Assembly (NCBI RefSeq): GCF_002216685.1
Contig: NZ_CP022352.1
Span: 992,001 to 1,056,000, forward strand
DNA from: Vibrio tarriae
GTDB lineage: Bacteria; Pseudomonadota; Gammaproteobacteria; Enterobacterales; Vibrionaceae
DNA length: 64,000 nucleotides
Reading direction: 5' to 3'
In this document: positions 1 through 9,508 of the stretch, one piece after another
How positions within the stretch are numbered: position 1 is the stretch's first letter
Layout of the letters: each line of letters begins with the position of its first letter
The notes under the pieces: model-generated
What the model was told of the DNA's origin: nothing
The model's input: the letters and a program-made list of their open reading frames with translations, nothing else
Database searches by the model: none
Translations under genes and position numbers: made by a program

Positions 1-182
1 CTCTCTAGCGCTTGTTCGCGTGGGTATTTCTTCATTGGATCAGCGGCGCGAGTCGCTTCAATTTCTGTTGCTCCGCGCAGTGATTCTAGACCTCCGATAC
101 CGCCTGGATTGTTCAGCTCAGCATGAGCAATGCCAGCCAGTACGGTAAACACTGAAAGTAAGGCAATGAGTTGTTTTTTCAT
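1..182 (-). CDS. napB: NapB, periplasmic nitrate reductase diheme cytochrome c subunit (5' part only)
   Basis: The gene starts at the ATG at 182 on the minus strand, after a GGCGGAGAA ribosome binding site, and runs off the left edge. About 60 residues are visible. They begin with a Sec signal peptide (MKKQLIALLSVFTVLAGIAHA) and continue with the mature NapB-type start (LNNPGGIGGLESLRGATE). NapB passes electrons from NapC to NapA in the periplasm. The heme-binding CXXCH motifs would lie outside the window. It follows napA with a 66 bp gap on the same strand, as expected for a nap operon. Confidence 0.9.
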   Translation of the reverse strand, partial: MKKQLIALLSVFTVLAGIAHAELNNPGGIGGLESLRGATEIEATRAADPMKKYPREQALE

Positions 183-248
183 CGTAAATTCTCCGCCTTG
201 CGGCTTAATACTTGGTCTGGGCTGACGGGCAGCCCAGTGCAATCAGGG

Positions 249-2738
249 TTACGCGACTTTGGTGATCTTAACCGGACACTTCTTGAAGTCAGTCTGCTTC
301 GAGAGTGGGTCGGTCGCATCGAGGATCAACTTGTTGACCAAAATGCGAGCATCAAAGAAAGGCACGAACACCAAGCCTTTTGGCGGCTTATTACGACCGC
401 GAGTTTCTACGCGCACTCGAACTTCACCACGCGAGTTGGAGATCAGCACTTCATCGCCACGGCGTAAACCGCGCGCTTGCGCGTCTTCATGGTGCATAAA
501 GCACAGTGCATCTGGTACCGCTTTATACAGCTCAGGAACACGACGGGTCATAGTGCCTGTGTGCCAGTGCTCAAGAACACGGCCAGTACAGAGCCATAAA
601 TCGTACTCTTCATTCGGCATTTCTGGCGGCGCTTCATAAGGCGAGGAGATGATCCACGCTTTGCCATCCGGTTTGCCGTAGAAATCCCAACCTGAACCGG
701 CTTTGGCATAAGGGTCAGAGCCTTCTTTAAAGCGCCATTTAGTTTCTTTGCCATCGACAACCGGCCAACGCAGACCGCGTACTTGGTGGTAAACATCGTA
801 AGGCGCTAAATCGTGACCATGGCCTCGGCCGAACTCGGCATACTCTTCAAATAGACCTTTTTGGATATAGAAACCAAAGTGGTGGGCATCATCGTTGAGT
901 TCACGTGCTTCGCTCAGTGGGAACTTGTCCACCTGACCGTTTTTGAACAGCACGTCATACAGGGTTTTGCCACGGTATTGCGGTGCTTTTGCCAGCAGTT
1001 CTTCCGGCCACACTTCTTCGACTTTGAAGCGTTTTGAAAACTCAATCACTTGCCATGAATCTGAGTGAGATTCACCGATAGTCTTCACTTGTTGATACCA
1101 CACTTGGGTACGACGCTCGGCGTTGCCGTACGCGCCTTCTTTTTCTACCCACATGGCGGTTGGCAGAACAAGGTCAGCCGCTTGCGCCGTTACGGTTGGG
1201 TAAGCATCCGATACCACAATGAAGTTTTCAGGGTTGCGGTAGCCCGGTAAACGCTCTTCATTGATGTTTGGACCGGCTTGCATGTTGTTATTACATTGCA
1301 CCCAGTAACAGTTCAGTACGCCGTCTTTGAGCATGCGGTCTTGCTGCACCGCATGGAAGCCTGGTTTTGGTGGGATAGTGCCTTCAGGCAATTTCCACAC
1401 TTTTTCGGCAATCGCACGGTGTTTAGGGTTAGCGACCACCATGTCGGCTGGCAGACGGTGTGCAAAGGTACCCACTTCACGCGCCGTACCACAGGCTGAT
1501 GGCTGCCCCGTCAGTGAGAATGGGCTATTGCCTGGGGTGGCGATTTTGCCAGTAAGCAAGTGCAGGTTGTACACCAAGCTTTGCATCCAAACACCGCGAG
1601 TATGTTGGTTCATCCCCATGGTCCAGAGTGACATCACTTTGGTGTTTGGATCGGCATACTGCTTTGCGAGCGTGATCAGTTTATCCGGTGATACTCCGGA
1701 AATTTCAGACGCTTTTTCAACCGTGTAAGGCGCAACCGATTTTTTGTACTCTTCAAACGAAATATCGCTGACATCACCGGAGTTGGCGTTTTTCGCCTTT
1801 TTCTGTAGAGGGTGATCGTCACGCAGACCGTAACCGATGTCCGTGACCGCTTGTTTGAAATGGGTGTGCTTGTTGACAAAGTCCCAGTTCACCGCATCGT
1901 TTTGAATGATGTAGTTGGCGATGAAGTTGGCAATCGCTAAGTCAGACTGTGGGTGGAAAATGTAGCCATGATCCGCCAACTCAAAAGAACGGTGGTAATA
2001 CGTTGAGAGCACATTCACTTTGACATGAGGATGACTTAGGCGACGGTCAGTAATGCGTGTCCAGAGCACTGGGTGCATTTCCGCCATGTTGGAGCCCCAA
2101 AGCACAAACGCATCGGCGTGTTCAAAGTCGTCATAACAGCCCATCGGCTCATCAATACCAAAGGTACGCATAAAACCCACAACCGCAGAGGCCATACAGT
2201 GACGCGCGTTCGGGTCAATGTTGTTAGAACGAAAGCCCGCTTTCATCAGCTTCACCGCCGCGTAGCCTTCCATCACTGTCCACTGGCCAGAGCCGAACAT
2301 GCCGACGCTGGTTGGGCCTTTGGCTTTAAGCGAGGCTTTCCATTTTTCCGCCATCACATCAAATGCGGTATCCCAAGAGACAGGGGTAAAGTCACCATCT
2401 TTGTGGTATTGGCCATCTTTCATGCGCAGCAGCGGCGTTTTTAAGCGATCTTGGCCGTACATGATTTTGGAAAGGAAGTAGCCTTTAATGCAGTTAAGGC
2501 CTTTGTTCACTGGCGCTTCAGGGTCACCTTGAGTTGCGACAACGCGACCATCTTGGGTACCGACCAGCACAGAGCAACCTGTACCACAAAAACGACAAGG
2601 CGCTTTGTCCCAATGAATCGCGGTTTGATCGGAGCTAGCGATCAAGTTGGTGGCAGAAGCGGGGAGGGTGATCCCTGCAACCGCCGCAGCTGAGGCGGCT
2701 GCGTTTGCTTTCACAAACGCACGTCTGGTCATTTTCAT
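249..2738 (-). CDS. napA: NapA, periplasmic nitrate reductase catalytic subunit
   Basis: NapA is the molybdenum (bis-MGD) enzyme that reduces nitrate to nitrite in the periplasm. The 829-residue length is normal for the family. The N-terminus carries a twin-arginine signal (TRRAFVK, residues 4-10) followed by an Ala-rich hydrophobic stretch. The [4Fe-4S] cysteines are C48, C51, C55 and C83 (PCRFCGTGC and NCIKG). The likely Mo-ligand cysteine is C181 in NARHCMAS. The C-terminal molydopterin dinucleotide-binding region is present ([16 protein letters not shown]). Its start overlaps the end of napD by 4 bases (ATGA), which indicates translational coupling. Certain call. Confidence 0.98.
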   Translation of the reverse strand: MKMTRRAFVKANAAASAAAVAGITLPASATNLIASSDQTAIHWDKAPCRFCGTGCSVLVGTQDGRVVATQGDPEAPVNKGLNCIKGYFLSKIMYGQDRLKTPLLRMKDGQYHKDGDFTPVSWDTAFDVMAEKWKASLKAKGPTSVGMFGSGQWTVMEGYAAVKLMKAGFRSNNIDPNARHCMASAVVGFMRTFGIDEPMGCYDDFEHADAFVLWGSNMAEMHPVLWTRITDRRLSHPHVKVNVLSTYYHRSFELADHGYIFHPQSDLAIANFIANYIIQNDAVNWDFVNKHTHFKQAVTDIGYGLRDDHPLQKKAKNANSGDVSDISFEEYKKSVAPYTVEKASEISGVSPDKLITLAKQYADPNTKVMSLWTMGMNQHTRGVWMQSLVYNLHLLTGKIATPGNSPFSLTGQPSACGTAREVGTFAHRLPADMVVANPKHRAIAEKVWKLPEGTIPPKPGFHAVQQDRMLKDGVLNCYWVQCNNNMQAGPNINEERLPGYRNPENFIVVSDAYPTVTAQAADLVLPTAMWVEKEGAYGNAERRTQVWYQQVKTIGESHSDSWQVIEFSKRFKVEEVWPEELLAKAPQYRGKTLYDVLFKNGQVDKFPLSEARELNDDAHHFGFYIQKGLFEEYAEFGRGHGHDLAPYDVYHQVRGLRWPVVDGKETKWRFKEGSDPYAKAGSGWDFYGKPDGKAWIISSPYEAPPEMPNEEYDLWLCTGRVLEHWHTGTMTRRVPELYKAVPDALCFMHHEDAQARGLRRGDEVLISNSRGEVRVRVETRGRNKPPKGLVFVPFFDARILVNKLILDATDPLSKQTDFKKCPVKITKVA

Positions 2739-3055
2739 ACATTACCCTCGAGTTCAGAAAAGGTATTTCCAGTGTGTAATAGTTCGTCTTCCGTTACCGT
2801 CTCTACCTGATGAAACACCAGAAAAGCGTTGAGCACATTGGGAAGATTATTGATATGTTCTATGGTTTCGGTGATGAAGCCTTGACGATCGGTTTCAATC
2901 ACCACGACGAGTTTGCCTTGCGGATCCTCGCCGTAAATTTCCACATCACGCAGCTCGCTCATCTGCTGTTTCACTGTGAGCAAATGCTCTGGCAAGGTGT
3001 GAACCACCAAGCTGGAAATGTGTACTTCGTGCAGTGAAGCTGAGGGTTGTGACAT
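2735..3055 (-). CDS. napD: NapD, NapA-specific Tat chaperone
   Basis: NapD is a small cytoplasmic chaperone that binds the NapA Tat signal peptide during cofactor insertion. The start chosen is the ATG at 3055, giving 106 residues from [16 protein letters not shown]. It sits 8 bases after a GGAG ribosome binding site. An in-frame GTG at 3076 would add 7 residues but has no better site. The core ([15 protein letters not shown], then [10 protein letters not shown] and [12 protein letters not shown]) matches the ferredoxin-like NapD fold. It lies between napF and napA, overlapping napA by 4 bases. Confidence 0.93.
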   Translation of the reverse strand: MSQPSASLHEVHISSLVVHTLPEHLLTVKQQMSELRDVEIYGEDPQGKLVVVIETDRQGFITETIEHINNLPNVLNAFLVFHQVETVTEDELLHTGNTFSELEGNV

Positions 3056-3081
3056 CTTGCTCTCCAATTTATCCACGCTGT

Positions 3082-3576
3082 TTAAGCGATGTGTTGGGTG
3101 TAGTGAACCGTCATTGCGTTACTGGGACAAACCGAAACGCAAGCTCCGCAACCGGAGCACAGGTCGTTGTTAACCTGCGGGCTTGCGGTGCGGCCGATTT
3201 GCAAAGCAAAATGAATCGCCTCTTCTGGGCAGGCATCTTGGCAAGAGCGGCACTCCACTTGCTGTTGAGCCAAACAGTGATGGGCAATGTGCACCTCTGC
3301 TTGCCATGGCGCTTCGTTTTGCGCCACGAAGAGTGGCTCCGGACAGATCTGTGCGCACTGGTAACAAAACGTGCACTCATCCATCGAAAAATTAACAGTG
3401 GGAAAGCCGCCATCGCCTTTTTCGATAATGTGAGTTTCACACGCGGTAACGCACTTGCCGCAGCGAGTACATTCATCGGTAAACGCGTGTGGACGCGCTA
3501 ACCAAGGCAGCCGAACTTGGCTTTGGTTGGGCTGACGATTCGGAGTGAACCAACGTCGTTTATTTAAGTCGACCAT
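3082..3576 (-). CDS. napF: NapF, iron-sulfur accessory protein of periplasmic nitrate reductase
   Basis: NapF is a cytoplasmic ferredoxin-type protein that interacts with NapA during maturation. Four Cys clusters are visible: CTRCGKCVTACE, CTFCYQCAQICPEP, CRSCQDACPE and CSGCGACVSVCP. The ATG at 3576 is preferred because it follows GGAGAAAAAC; an in-frame GTG at 3588 overlaps that ribosome binding site. The resulting protein has 164 residues, the usual NapF size. It is the first gene of the operon, and the FNR and NarP sites upstream fit nitrate- and anaerobiosis-dependent expression. Confidence 0.95.
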   Translation of the reverse strand: MVDLNKRRWFTPNRQPNQSQVRLPWLARPHAFTDECTRCGKCVTACETHIIEKGDGGFPTVNFSMDECTFCYQCAQICPEPLFVAQNEAPWQAEVHIAHHCLAQQQVECRSCQDACPEEAIHFALQIGRTASPQVNNDLCSGCGACVSVCPSNAMTVHYTQHIA

Positions 3577-3622
3577 GTTTTTCTCCACACCTGTTCACAA
3601 CCTGCCATATTTCCACACACAA

Positions 3623-3628
3623 ATTGTA
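3623..3628 (-). promoter_or_regulatory. Candidate -10 element of the napF promoter
   Basis: Read on the minus strand this is TACAAT, which would place transcription start near 3616. On that spacing the NarP-type palindrome is centred near -42 and the FNR-like site near -71. This resembles the activator layout of the E. coli napF promoter, where FNR lies upstream of NarP. Inferred from spacing alone. Confidence 0.4.
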
Positions 3629-3650
3629 GTTTTTGACATATTTGTATAAA

Positions 3651-3666
3651 TACCTCTTAGGAGGTA
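3651..3666. promoter_or_regulatory. NarP/NarL 7-2-7 operator upstream of napF
   Basis: TACCTCTTAGGAGGTA is two inverted heptamers (TACCTCT and, on the other strand, TACCTCC) separated by 2 bases. This is the known 7-2-7 arrangement bound by NarP and NarL (heptamer consensus TACYNMT). It lies in the 169 bp between napF and narQ. NarP encoded next door is the obvious regulator. Confidence 0.75.
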
Positions 3667-3680
3667 AATGGGGTGGTGGA

Positions 3681-3694
3681 TTGTTTTGGATCAA
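3681..3694. promoter_or_regulatory. FNR-like site upstream of napF
   Basis: TTGTTTTGGATCAA matches the FNR consensus TTGATNNNNATCAA at 9 of 10 defined positions. It lies about 29 bases (centre to centre) upstream of the NarP palindrome relative to napF. It could also act on narQ, 52 bases downstream on the other strand. Confidence 0.6.
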
Positions 3695-3745
3695 TAAATT
3701 AACCTGCTCGTTTCGGATAGTGTGTAGCCCTAAAGAGGTGGAAGC

Positions 3746-5497
3746 TTGGTTATCAATCAGAGAGACACTGCATTGTTCAGTTCAGTACGACATTCATTAA
3801 CCCGTACTATGGCGAAAGCCATGTTATTGATTTTGTTTCTCTCGGCATTGACGACTGGGGTTGCCATTGTCACTTTGGCGTCTTCTTTGAATGATGCAGA
3901 AGCGGTGAACGTTTCCGGCTCTATGCGCATGCAGAGTTATCGTTTGGCGTATGACATCCAAGCTCAATCCCATGACTACAAGGCGCACATTTTTCTGTTT
4001 GAAAACTCACTGTACTCACCCTCCATGCTCGCTTTGCTGGACTGGACGGTACCCAGTGACATTCAACAAGATTACTACCAATTAATTGAACGCTGGCATG
4101 AGCTCAAAAAAGTGCTCAATAGTGACCAAAAAGCGCAATATCTTGACCAAGTCGCGCCTTTTGTCAGCTTAGTAGATGGCTTTGTACTCAAGTTACAGCG
4201 CTTTTCTGAGCGTAAATTGATTGCGTTAGCCGCAGTAGGCAGTTTTGGTTTAGGTGGGATTTTTGCGGTATCCCTATTTGTGGTTTATTACATCCGCGAG
4301 CAAGTGGTCAGGCCGCTCAATGCCATGGTCGATGCCAGCGAAAAGATCAAAAATCGAAATTTTGATGTCACGCTGGAGGAAACCAGCAGCACTGAAATGG
4401 GGATCCTCAGCCGAACGTTTAACAGTATGGCAGGCGATCTCGGCAAACTTTATCGTGGGCTAGAGCACGCAGTGAATGAGAAAACCTACAAGCTGCAAAT
4501 GGCCAATCAATCGCTGCAGCTCTTGTATCACTCTTCGCAAGAACTGACGGCTTCAAGGATCACGGCGAGTAACTTCCAAACCATTTTGCGTCATTGGGTC
4601 GCGTTGGAAGGGATTTGTGCTCTTCGATTAGAAATTGAAGAGGAAGCCGGCAAGCCATTGATTTTGCAAGAAGGGAAGCCAAGTGGCGCCGCGATGTTAC
4701 AAACGCCACTCACTTTAGATGGCCGCCATCTTGGCTTTTTGTATTGGGAAGCGGGCTCGCCTGAGCCAGATCGGGCTCTGATTGATAACTTTGCGCTGAT
4801 ATTGTCGCGCGCGATTTACTACAATCAAGCGCAGCGCCAAGCAGAGCAACTACTGTTAATGGAAGAGCGAGCCACTATAGCGCGAGAACTGCATGATTCG
4901 CTTGCGCAATCGCTCTCATATTTGAAGATCCAGTTGACCTTGTTGAAACGCTCAGTTATGCCTCTAAAACCTTGTGGAGATTTGAGTAAGACTGAAAGCA
5001 TCATCAGCGAGATTGATAAAGGTCTGTCGGATGCTTATACACAGCTGCGTGAACTACTTACCACCTTTCGCCTAACCTTAACCGAAGGCAGTTTTGGTCA
5101 GTCTCTACTGGGCATGCTGACCCAGCTTTCGGGGCAAACGGAAGCGAAAATTGAACTCAATAACGCGCTTTCCTCGATTGCGTTGGATGCTCATCAGCAA
5201 GTGCATTTGGTGCAGTTGATTCGTGAAGCAACGATTAACGCGATAAAGCACGCTAAAGCCACTAAAATTAATGTCAACTGCCAAGAGCAGCAGGGGCAAG
5301 TCCAAGTCACGATTGAAGATGATGGGGTTGGCTTCGATCCGCAAGATTACAAGCTCAACCATTATGGTATGAGCATAATGCAAGAACGCGCCGCCCGTTT
5401 ACGTGGCGAATTAAAGGTTGAATCCGCTCCGGGTAAAGGCTGCAAAGTGGTGCTGACTTACCAACAAAGCGAGGAGAAAAATAAAAATGAGTTGTAG
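3746..5497 (+). CDS. narQ: NarQ-type nitrate/nitrite sensor histidine kinase
   Basis: Membrane sensor kinase of 583 residues. A first transmembrane helix (about 23-46) is followed by a well-kept P-box (DAEAVNVSGSMRMQSYRLA), the nitrate-binding segment of NarX/NarQ. A periplasmic helical domain, a second membrane helix (about 160-181), a HAMP region and a central domain follow. The HisKA_3 motif RELHDSLAQS has its phosphorylated His at residue 383. A HATPase region (EATINAIKHAKA, DDGVGF) ends the protein. The start is a TTG placed 6-7 bases after GAGGTGG. It overlaps narP by 11 bases and is divergent from nap, so nitrate sensing and Nap are physically linked. Confidence 0.93.
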   Translation: MVINQRDTALFSSVRHSLTRTMAKAMLLILFLSALTTGVAIVTLASSLNDAEAVNVSGSMRMQSYRLAYDIQAQSHDYKAHIFLFENSLYSPSMLALLDWTVPSDIQQDYYQLIERWHELKKVLNSDQKAQYLDQVAPFVSLVDGFVLKLQRFSERKLIALAAVGSFGLGGIFAVSLFVVYYIREQVVRPLNAMVDASEKIKNRNFDVTLEETSSTEMGILSRTFNSMAGDLGKLYRGLEHAVNEKTYKLQMANQSLQLLYHSSQELTASRITASNFQTILRHWVALEGICALRLEIEEEAGKPLILQEGKPSGAAMLQTPLTLDGRHLGFLYWEAGSPEPDRALIDNFALILSRAIYYNQAQRQAEQLLLMEERATIARELHDSLAQSLSYLKIQLTLLKRSVMPLKPCGDLSKTESIISEIDKGLSDAYTQLRELLTTFRLTLTEGSFGQSLLGMLTQLSGQTEAKIELNNALSSIALDAHQQVHLVQLIREATINAIKHAKATKINVNCQEQQGQVQVTIEDDGVGFDPQDYKLNHYGMSIMQERAARLRGELKVESAPGKGCKVVLTYQQSEEKNKNEL

Positions 5498-6110
5498 AGT
5501 CCTTTTAGTGGATGATCACCCGCTGATGCGCCGCGGTATTAACCAGTTATTGAGCTTTGAAAAGGAGTTTGACGTAGTGGCTGAAGCAGGTAATGGCGCA
5601 GAAGCCATTGCGTTAGCCCACGATTTGCAACCGGATTTAATCTTGCTCGATCTCAATATGAAAGGGATGTCGGGATTGGATACACTGACCGCGCTGCGCA
5701 CCGATGAGTGTGATGCTTACGTGGTGATCCTCACGGTTTCAGACAGCGCCGCAGATATTGAAGCATTAGTCAAAGCGGGGGCTGATGGCTATCTCCTCAA
5801 AGATACTGAGCCGGATCAACTGGTGGCGCTGCTTAAACAAGCTATGCAAGGCGAAAAAGCTTTTAGTGAGTCGGTCGAACGCTACCTTTTAAATCGCGAG
5901 CATACGAGTAATCCTTTTGAAGCACTGACGGAACGCGAAATGCAAATTATGTCAGAAGTGGCAAAGGGTTATCGCAATCGACAAATCGCCGACCGCCTGT
6001 TTATTTCTGAATCTACCGTCAAAGTGCACATGAAAAGCTTACTGAAAAAGCTCGATGTGCCGTCACGCACCGCCGCCACGATTCTTTATCTAGAGCGGTA
6101 TGCTAACTGA
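5487..6110 (+). CDS. narP: NarP-type response regulator
   Basis: A 207-residue response regulator of the NarL/FixJ family. The receiver domain (about 4-120) has acidic D9/D10 and the phosphoacceptor D55 (LILLD). The LuxR-type helix-turn-helix lies at about 143-200 (LTEREMQIMSEVAKGY, SESTVKVHMKSLLKKL). It overlaps the 3' end of narQ by 11 bases, so the two are co-translated. The 7-2-7 heptamer pair in front of napF is its expected target. A second, NarL-like regulator is encoded at 31188-31868. Confidence 0.93.
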   Translation: MSCRVLLVDDHPLMRRGINQLLSFEKEFDVVAEAGNGAEAIALAHDLQPDLILLDLNMKGMSGLDTLTALRTDECDAYVVILTVSDSAADIEALVKAGADGYLLKDTEPDQLVALLKQAMQGEKAFSESVERYLLNREHTSNPFEALTEREMQIMSEVAKGYRNRQIADRLFISESTVKVHMKSLLKKLDVPSRTAATILYLERYAN

Positions 6111-6145
6111 TAGTGAAAGCTTTCCCCTGAGCGAGAGCGTTGAAC

Positions 6146-6312
6146 GGGTATATACTTACGGGTAACGATGACCTAAGGTGTTCAACCCTTCCTACTTGAA
6201 GCTGCAACGGTGTTGGCTACGTTCGTTCACCCCAATCATACTGTTTATCTATGCTCATGGGGATGAACTCACTTGCCGCCTACCTGCAACGCCAAGTCGT
6301 TTGGGTATATAC
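6146..6312. repeat. Imperfect-palindrome intergenic repeat (Vibrio ERIC-like element)
   Basis: The stretch is bounded at both ends by GGGTATATAC. Inside are arms such as CTTGAAGCTGCAACGGTGTT and, later in inverted sense, CTGCAACGCCAAGT, with CACCCC near the middle mirrored by GGGGATG. It lies between narP and sdaA. A diverged copy of the left half is at 55160-55230 and a short relative at 16625-16665. This is the look of a non-coding, structured repeat family found between genes in vibrios. The family name is my inference. Confidence 0.55.
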
Positions 6313-6325
6313 AAAGGGGAAAGTT

Positions 6326-7696
6326 ATGCTCTCAATCTTTGATATTTACAAAATTGGGGTTGGCCCTTCCAGCTCGCATACCAATGGGCCGATGATTGCA
6401 GGTTACCGTTTTGTGCAGCAGTTATTGCCACAACTGAATAAAGTTGCTCGCATACAAGTGGATCTGTATGGCTCGCTGTCTTTAACGGGAAAAGGGCACC
6501 ACACTGATCGTGCTACCTTACTTGGCTTAATGGGAAATCAACCTGCCACCATCAAGATTGGTGAAGCTAATCAGACTCTTCGTGAAGCGTTGCAAACGGG
6601 TAAGTTGCGTCTCAACGGTCAGCATGACATTACCTTCGATTACCATCAGGATCTTCTTTTTCATCAAGATAATCTGCCGCTGCACGAAAATGGTATGACG
6701 CTGAGCGCGTTTGATAATCAAGGGCAACAGCTTGATTTTGAAACCTATTACTCAGTAGGTGGTGGTTTTGTTGCCACCGCTGAACAGCTGAAAAATGGCA
6801 CTACCAGTGCCGATGTTTCCGTTACTTATCCTTTCCGAAGCGCAGATGAAATGCTCGACCAAGCTGAAAAACATGGTTTGAGTTTAGGCGGAATGATTTT
6901 GCGTAATGAATTGGCGTTTCAAGACATGGCGGTGATTGATGCGAAAGCCGATCAAATCTGGCGAGTGATGAGTCAGTGTATGGAGCGTGGTTTTACGACC
7001 GAAGGCATTTTAGAAGGGGGATTAAATGTCACTCGCCGTGCGCCGAGTTTACTGAAAAAACTTGAAGCCAATGCGGCGATTGAAAATGATCCGATGGAAG
7101 TGATGGACTGGATTAACCTCTTTGCTTTTGCGGTGAGTGAGGAGAATGCCGCTGGCGGGCAAGTGGTGACATCGCCCACCAATGGAGCCGCGGGCGTGAT
7201 CCCTGCGGTTTTGATGTATTACCACCGTTTTATCAAGGCGCTTGATACCAAGCAGCTTAAGGATTTTCTCGCCGTGTCTGGCGCGATCGGTATCTTGTAC
7301 AAAACCAATGCCTCCATTTCCGGAGCTGAGGTGGGTTGTCAGGGCGAAGTAGGCGTTTCTTCCTCTATGGCCGCCGCAGGCTTAACGGCTTTGCGTGGTG
7401 GCAGTAATGAGCAAATCTGCATGGCGGCAGAAATTGCTATGGAGCACTCATTAGGGATGACTTGCGACCCGATAGGCGGTTTGGTGCAAGTACCTTGTAT
7501 TGAGCGTAACGCGATGGGCGCAGTGAAAGCGATCAATGCTTCGCGCATGGCGCTCAAACGTACCAGCAAATGTCTGATTTCACTCGATAAGGTGATTGAA
7601 ACCATGTATCAGACTGGAAAAGATATGAATAAGAAATATCGCGAAACTTCGCTCGGAGGATTGGCGCTAATCCACCTCGCGCCCCCTTGTGAATAA
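6326..7696 (+). CDS. sdaA: L-serine ammonia-lyase (serine deaminase), iron-sulfur type
   Basis: The enzyme converts L-serine to pyruvate and ammonia in the cytoplasm. The start chosen is the ATG at 6326 after AAAGGGGAAAGTT, giving 456 residues, the standard single-chain SdaA length. An in-frame start 75 bases upstream would translate part of the intergenic repeat and is rejected. The N-terminal domain opens with [20 protein letters not shown], typical of the family. The C-terminal catalytic domain carries [28 protein letters not shown] and [14 protein letters not shown], whose cysteines hold the [4Fe-4S] cluster. It is a lone gene ended by a shared terminator. Confidence 0.95.
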   Translation: MLSIFDIYKIGVGPSSSHTNGPMIAGYRFVQQLLPQLNKVARIQVDLYGSLSLTGKGHHTDRATLLGLMGNQPATIKIGEANQTLREALQTGKLRLNGQHDITFDYHQDLLFHQDNLPLHENGMTLSAFDNQGQQLDFETYYSVGGGFVATAEQLKNGTTSADVSVTYPFRSADEMLDQAEKHGLSLGGMILRNELAFQDMAVIDAKADQIWRVMSQCMERGFTTEGILEGGLNVTRRAPSLLKKLEANAAIENDPMEVMDWINLFAFAVSEENAAGGQVVTSPTNGAAGVIPAVLMYYHRFIKALDTKQLKDFLAVSGAIGILYKTNASISGAEVGCQGEVGVSSSMAAAGLTALRGGSNEQICMAAEIAMEHSLGMTCDPIGGLVQVPCIERNAMGAVKAINASRMALKRTSKCLISLDKVIETMYQTGKDMNKKYRETSLGGLALIHLAPPCE

Positions 7697-7743
7697 TCCA
7701 GAATTTGAAATGTTTTTACGAGTTGCTTATACGACTCAAAAAG

Positions 7744-7769
7744 AAAAGGGCGTGATTTCACGCCCTTTT
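7744..7769. terminator. Bidirectional terminator between sdaA and dcuC
   Basis: AAAAGGGCGTGA followed by TCACGCCCTTTT forms an 8-12 base-pair stem with A and T runs on the two sides. It can serve both convergent genes. Confidence 0.8.
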
Positions 7770-7793
7770 GAATGTTGGTCATAACACGGACAG

Positions 7794-9161
7794 TTAAGCG
7801 TGCATGGGTACCAGTACCATAGTGCCGATGATCACCGTAACAAGGCCCAGTAACACAGGCACAGAAGTACGTTTTACCACTTCGAATGGGCTGATTTTAC
7901 CCATACCCGCGGTTGCCACCACCACGCCAGAAACTGGAGAAATGGTGCGGCCAAGGTTTGAGGCTTGCAGCATAGGAATAATCAGGAATGCGGGGTTGAG
8001 TCCCATTTTCGCAGCCAGCGACGGAGCCAATTCCACAAACGCATAGAAAGGCGCGTTGCCTGAACCGGTGGCAATCGCAGCGGCGACGGTTAAACCAGTC
8101 AGAATCAACATCAGAGCAATACCGCCAGCACCAGCGACTTCTGCTAAGTGCAGTAGGTTGTCAATGGCTCCAATCGACATCAAGCCTTGTGCAAACACAC
8201 CCGCTGCGACTAACAGCATTACCACGCCTTTGAACGCATCCGCCATACCTGCATAGCAAGCTTCCAGATCTTCCAGTGTTTCTTTGCCTTTAAAGCGTTT
8301 AGTAATGTAATCCACTACCACGCCGATAAAGATAGACAGAACAACGATGGTGTAGATGTCTAGAGTAATACCAGGCAGAGTTTCACCGTTGAAAACGAAC
8401 ACACCGATGATCGGTAAGAAAGGCAGAATCGCATAATACGCTGGCGCTTTCACTTCCATCTCAGAAAGATCCACTTTCTCCATTGGCGTATTGTCTTTCT
8501 GGTCGAGGTATTTATTCCAGAAGTATGCTGCTGCCGCCATAACAATGATGGCGCAGATCGAGACTGGCAATACGGTTTCAACCGCAAATACGTGCAGAGG
8601 TAAGCCTGATTTTTCTGCAGCGATCACCACGTCACCAGAGGTTGGAGACAAAATGATTGCAGCAGGCGATGCACACACCGCCACCGCAGCAGGGCGAGAA
8701 ATACCCATCGCGGTCATCATAGGGAATAGGGTCGCCATTAACAGCACGCCAAGACCGGTTGCAGAGCTCACCGCAAGAGACATCAAACAAGCAACAATGT
8801 AGGCTGCGACCAACAAGATGTAAGGCGATTTGATAAAAGAGAGTGGTTTAGAAAACTGTTTTACCACCACATTATTGGCACCTATGTGCGTCATGTAGGA
8901 AGCAAAACCGCACAACAGCATGATTTGCATACCTAAGCCACCGCCACGGTTTTGCAGCATGTATTTAACATACTCCATCGCATCGGTGAGTAGGTTACCG
9001 GTTGAAACCATTTTTCCGGGCAGCACCTTGTGACCCAAGATACCAGTTAAAATGAGTAGCAAAATCCCTGCGGTGAGTAGGATTCCCGCAGGCTTATAGC
9101 CTTTAACGATGAAATAGCCAACCGCAAAGGTCACGACTAAGCCAATCAGAAGCTCAAGCAT
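7794..9161 (-). CDS. dcuC: DcuC family anaerobic C4-dicarboxylate transporter
   Basis: An integral membrane protein of 455 residues with about 12 hydrophobic segments. It is similar throughout to DcuC carriers, which exchange or export succinate and other C4-dicarboxylates in anaerobic growth. Characteristic stretches are SPTSGDVVIAAEKSGL, ATGSGNAPFYAFVELAP and NLGRTISPVSGVVVATAG. The ATG at 9161 is chosen because GGAG lies 7 bases upstream; the in-frame TTG at 9173 overlaps that site. Monocistronic. Substrate is inferred from family only; some relatives in this superfamily carry other acids. Confidence 0.85.
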   Translation of the reverse strand: MLELLIGLVVTFAVGYFIVKGYKPAGILLTAGILLLILTGILGHKVLPGKMVSTGNLLTDAMEYVKYMLQNRGGGLGMQIMLLCGFASYMTHIGANNVVVKQFSKPLSFIKSPYILLVAAYIVACLMSLAVSSATGLGVLLMATLFPMMTAMGISRPAAVAVCASPAAIILSPTSGDVVIAAEKSGLPLHVFAVETVLPVSICAIIVMAAAAYFWNKYLDQKDNTPMEKVDLSEMEVKAPAYYAILPFLPIIGVFVFNGETLPGITLDIYTIVVLSIFIGVVVDYITKRFKGKETLEDLEACYAGMADAFKGVVMLLVAAGVFAQGLMSIGAIDNLLHLAEVAGAGGIALMLILTGLTVAAAIATGSGNAPFYAFVELAPSLAAKMGLNPAFLIIPMLQASNLGRTISPVSGVVVATAGMGKISPFEVVKRTSVPVLLGLVTVIIGTMVLVPMHA

Positions 9162-9508
9162 AGCAATCTCCAAAAATTTCCGTTTATTTCAAACTGTAAA
9201 TAGTATGTCAGGAATTTACTGAAAATTAATTTGTAGCACGAGTTCAACTTGCACTTTGCATGATCTACAGCAATAAAAATATCAATTATTTTTAGTGATT
9301 AATTCTTGTTAAGAATTTTTTTATAACTGCTTAGTGTTGTAATAAATGAAAAATTGGTTATTTATTCTGAAAATGGATACTTGGTTGGTATTGACTATTG
9401 TTGTGTGAATGAAAGTTCATCACAAAGTAGCAGAGAATTTCAAAAAGAGTAAAGATGATAGAAAGAAGGCTCCACATGGGAACCTTCTTTAAGAAGCAAA
9501 GAAACCAG
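9162..9508. other. Intergenic region between dcuC and the chemoreceptor gene
   Basis: 347 bp of AT-rich DNA with no credible gene. It must hold the dcuC promoter (minus strand). A partly symmetric GTGAATGAAAGTTCATCAC is seen near 9407-9425, but its spacing does not fit a CRP site. No clear FNR box was found. The left-over 3' part holds the chemoreceptor terminator at 9464-9488. Confidence 0.4.
9464..9488 (-). terminator. Terminator of the chemoreceptor gene
   Basis: AGAAGGCTCC and GGGAACCTTCT form an imperfect stem with a 4-base loop just past the stop of the minus-strand chemoreceptor gene, followed on that strand by a T-rich stretch. Confidence 0.55.

Noticed and set aside
3034..3501. 155-residue open frame on the plus strand antisense to napF
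   Set aside because: It lies opposite napF, whose Cys clusters are unmistakable, and its protein shows no family or start signal.
6251..6325. Upstream in-frame extension of sdaA
   Set aside because: It would translate the palindromic repeat, while a good ribosome binding site and the conserved SdaA start lie at 6326.
9407..9425. Symmetric GTGAATGAAAGTTCATCAC as a CRP site upstream of dcuC
   Set aside because: The half-sites TGTGA and TCACA are 11 bases apart, not the 6 needed for CRP.
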